DNA from: Candidatus Aenigmatarchaeota archaeon
GTDB taxonomy: Archaea; Aenigmatarchaeota; Aenigmatarchaeia; GW2011-AR5; JACRAC01
Direction: 5' to 3'
Assembly (NCBI GenBank): GCA_016187395.1
Contig: JACPJV010000031.1
Location: 1 to 37,553 of the forward strand
DNA length: 37,553 nt
The notes beneath the pieces were generated by a model. That model had not been told where the DNA came from, did not search any database, and saw only the letters and a program-made list of their open reading frames with translations. A program made the translations under genes and the position numbers. Below are positions 37,473 through 37,553 of the stretch, piece after piece (positions within the stretch are counted from its first letter, which is position 1; each line of letters begins with the position of its first letter).

Positions 37473-37553
37473 ATGGAAACAGTATTTGTAGGTCTGGACG
37501 TGCACAGGCAGAGCATCTCTGCGTGTGCGATGAGCGAGGACGGGGAAATCCTC
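37473..37553 (+). CDS. IS110-like transposase, N-terminal fragment
   Basis: Open to the window edge. METVFVGLDVHRQSISACAM then SEDGEIL matches the start of IS110/IS1111 DEDD transposases (VGLDVHK with the first catalytic Asp9). GGTGATA lies nine bases upstream. The remainder is outside the window. Confidence 0.75.
   Translation, partial: METVFVGLDVHRQSISACAMSEDGEIL

Overview
The window is archaeal. It encodes a TFB-type initiation factor, a TrmB-family regulator, an archaeal Ogg2-type DNA glycosylase and a DUF84 NTPase. Many genes have a TATA-like box about 25-30 bases before the start codon (leaderless style) and others have GGTGA-type ribosome sites. The 16S begins and ends with archaeal signatures (TCTGGTTGATCCTGCCGG and GGATCACCTC). 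Dense small hypothetical genes, many toxin-antitoxin (TA) pairs and rRNA genes full of insertions suggest a DPANN-type lineage such as Micrarchaeota or Diapherotrites; that placement is inference and needs the spliced 16S.

Layout. 1-6.6 kb: ordinary chromosome (glycosyltransferase tail, histidine phosphatase, DUF84 NTPase, NYN nuclease, membrane-anchored Holliday-resolvase-like protein, secreted acidic Cys-rich protein, beta-propeller). 6.6-10.0 kb: 16S rRNA spread over about 3 kb by some nine insertions, one with a PD-(D/E)XK endonuclease gene. 10.0-10.8 kb: a mazEF-like TA pair between two copies of the 16S trailer. 10.8-15.3 kb: secreted protein, NADP/F420-type reductase, rhomboid protease, tRNA-Ala(TGC) with a non-canonical intron, TrmB regulator. 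15.3-24.3 kb: 23S rRNA spread over about 8.4 kb by about 17 insertions; subtracting my estimates leaves roughly 3.1 kb, a normal size. Two insertions carry LAGLIDADG genes (one antisense), one a PD-(D/E)XK gene, and five carry small genes unlike homing endonucleases, each with its own promoter-like box. 24.3-26.0 kb: two TA modules in tandem, separated and bounded by copies of the 23S 3' end and processing arm. 26.0-29.7 kb: a divergent island with a Ulp1-like cysteine protease, an HExxH protease, a gene with one in-frame TGA, and six small genes. 29.7-32.1 kb: a VapBC pair bracketed by a 23-base copy of the 3' end of the neighbouring ogg gene, then an AbrB-VapC pair. 32.1-37.5 kb: TFB, lipoprotein, sugar-phosphate nucleotidylyltransferase, zinc-ribbon protein, a structured non-coding region, an agmatinase-family gene and the start of an IS110-like transposase.

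The main pattern is that four TA modules sit directly downstream of the 3' end of an essential or housekeeping RNA or gene (16S, 23S twice, ogg), each followed by another copy of that 3' end. In both rRNA cases the duplicated piece is the 3' arm that pairs with the leader to make the pre-rRNA processing stem. The second pattern is the rRNA introns: minimal inserts of about 30 bases at the decoding and peptidyl-transferase centres, a hairpin module recurring in both rRNAs, and leaderless non-endonuclease genes nested in introns. All coordinates of intron ends are estimates from conserved rRNA sequence recalled from memory.
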